Assembly (NCBI RefSeq): GCF_013778305.1
Contig: NZ_JACEIC010000002.1
Location: 2,505,669 to 2,569,668 of the forward strand
Reading direction: 5' to 3'
DNA length: 64,000 nucleotides
Origin: Nocardioides agri
GTDB taxonomy: Bacteria; Actinomycetota; Actinomycetes; Propionibacteriales; Nocardioidaceae
Shown: positions 62,965 through 64,000 of the stretch, piece after piece
Position numbering within the stretch: position 1 is the first letter of the stretch
Layout of the letters: each line of letters starts with the position of its first letter
Made by a program: the position numbers and the translations under genes
The notes under the pieces: model-generated
What the model was told of the DNA's origin: nothing
What the model saw: only the letters and a program-made list of their open reading frames with translations
The model's database searches: none

Positions 62965-64000
62965 GTGGAGACGATCCTGGTCGGGTTCTCGGCGATGTCG
63001 TTCGTCTACTTCGTCCTGCTCAACGGCTTCTACCTCGCGCTCACCGCCCTGGCCTGGGTCGACCTGCGGCGCAAGGTCTGGCGGCGCCGCTACCTCGGGC
63101 TCGACGACGTGTTCGCCTCCCCGCTGACGCCCGGCATCTCGGTGATCGTGCCGGCCTACAACGAGGAGGTCGTGATCGTCGAGAGCGTCCGGTCGTTGCT
63201 GGCGCTCCGGTACCCGCGCCACGAGGTCGTCGTCGTCAACGACGGCTCCGCGGACGCCACCGTGCAGACGCTCATCGAGGCCTTCGACATGGTGCCGGTG
63301 CGCCAGGCGATGCGCGAAGGGATCCCCACCGCCGAGATCCGGGCCACCTATGCTTCGCGGCCGCATCCTGGCCTGCTGGTGCTGGACAAGGCGAACGCGG
63401 GCCGGTCGGACGCGCTCAACGCCGGGTTCAACGCGGCCCGGCACCCCTACGTGTGCATGATCGACGCCGACTCGCTGCTGGAGCCCGACGCGCTGCTCCG
63501 CATCGCCAAGCCGCTCCTCGACCAGCCCGGATCGGTGGTCGCCGCCGGCGGGACGATCCGGGCCGCCAACGGCTGCCTGATCGACCACGGGCAGGTGCTC
63601 GACGTGCGGCTCCCGCGCAGCCGGCTCGCGACCATCCAGTCGCTCGAGTACATCCGGGCGTTCCTGATCGCCCGGGTCGGCTGGGGCCGCGTGCACGCGC
63701 TGGGGTTGATCAGCGGCGCGTTCGGCATCTTCGACCGCTCGCTGCTGCAGACGGTCGGCGGCCTGTGGACCGACACCGTCGGCGAGGACCTCGAGCTGAC
63801 CCTGCGGCTGCACCGCTACCTGCGCGACCGCGGCGAGCCCTACGAGGTCGTCTTCGTCGACGACGCGGTGTGCTGGACCGAGGTGCCCGAGGACCTCACC
63901 ACGCTGGGCCGGCAGCGGCGCCGGTGGCAGCGCGGCCTGTGGGAAGCGCTGCTGCGTCACCGGGCGATGATCGGCAACCCGCGGTACGGCGTGATCGGGC
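62965..64000 (+). CDS. processive family 2 glycosyltransferase, 5' part
   Basis: The reading frame is open at the window end (345 codons visible). One N-terminal helix (MSFVYFVLLNGFYLALTALA), then the GT2 domain: ISVIVPAYNEEVVIVESVRS, VVVNDGSADAT, YVCMIDADSLLEPDAL (DxD), TDTVGEDLELTLRLHRYL (ED) and RQRRRWQRG (QxxRW). This is the pattern of polysaccharide synthases such as PgaC/IcaA or cellulose-synthase-like proteins. The sugar is unknown. GTG start four bases after the HEAT stop. Confidence 0.9.
   Translation, partial: METILVGFSAMSFVYFVLLNGFYLALTALAWVDLRRKVWRRRYLGLDDVFASPLTPGISVIVPAYNEEVVIVESVRSLLALRYPRHEVVVVNDGSADATVQTLIEAFDMVPVRQAMREGIPTAEIRATYASRPHPGLLVLDKANAGRSDALNAGFNAARHPYVCMIDADSLLEPDALLRIAKPLLDQPGSVVAAGGTIRAANGCLIDHGQVLDVRLPRSRLATIQSLEYIRAFLIARVGWGRVHALGLISGAFGIFDRSLLQTVGGLWTDTVGEDLELTLRLHRYLRDRGEPYEVVFVDDAVCWTEVPEDLTTLGRQRRRWQRGLWEALLRHRAMIGNPRYGVIG

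Overview
The window is about 72% GC by impression. It has many GTG starts, ATGA/GTGA gene overlaps, a WhiB-family regulator, an ECF41 sigma factor and the Mycobacterium-type crp/nth/marP and ssd/tad neighbourhoods. It is chromosomal DNA of an actinobacterium, most likely Nocardioides or another Nocardioidaceae. That assignment is inferred from gene content and style, not from a marker gene. No phage, IS element, rRNA or CRISPR array was seen.

Layout. 1-2731: the end of a DUF5063 gene, then lysC-asd (aspartate pathway). 2736-10966: a membrane protein, a secreted Cys-rich protein, tRNA-Pro, then metallophosphoesterase, yqeY, ponA2, whiB4 and two ArsA-like ATPases. Most of this last run matches the M. 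tuberculosis Rv3683-Rv3679 order. 11012-22039: a block that interrupts that order, with scoAB, an ECF41 sigma factor and its NAD(P)-binding partner, an MFS/VOC pair, a FliA-type sigma factor, and an ABC exporter with a two-component system. 22121-30035: the conserved order resumes (DUF4177, RidA, NUDIX, MBL, crp, nth, TlpA-like, CoA-NUDIX, marP, holin-like). It is broken only by a nuclease-like gene bracketed by inverted 3x21-bp repeat arrays. 30069-35479: nhaA, acs, actP and yjcH (acetate uptake and activation). 35722-45114: a complete assimilatory nitrate/nitrite cluster, narK-nasC-nasB-like-nirB-nirD-nnaR-cbiX. 45209-51731: a GAF-ANTAR protein, a PAS-PP2C-HATPase-STAS protein, and a second sodium/solute symporter module with its own LytS/LytT pair. 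51749-59396: a methyltransferase, a degenerate Fic-like protein, a structured intergenic region that is probably an Ms1-like small RNA, a HAD phosphatase, and the ssd-tadABC / DUF4244-tadE pilus cluster. 59450-64000: a histidine kinase, a receiver, a HEAT-repeat protein and a processive glycosyltransferase cut by the window end.

How the genes work together. Acetate enters through ActP/YjcH and is activated by Acs. A near-perfect Crp box lies upstream of yjcH-actP, and crp itself is in the window. Nitrate enters through NarK and is reduced to ammonium by the Nas/Nir enzymes; CbiX probably makes their siroheme and NnaR probably regulates them. The ECF41 sigma factor has a textbook target promoter in front of its own operon. 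At least eleven transcription units start with a TANNNT-like -10 element 6-7 bases before the start codon, so leaderless mRNAs are probably common here.

The three most interesting signals are these: (1) the nuclease-like gene between two inverted 63-bp arrays; (2) the probable Ms1/6S-like RNA at about 53346-53615; (3) a shared bipartite TCCACAG element upstream of that nuclease gene, of ssd-tadABC and of the DUF4244-tadE operon.
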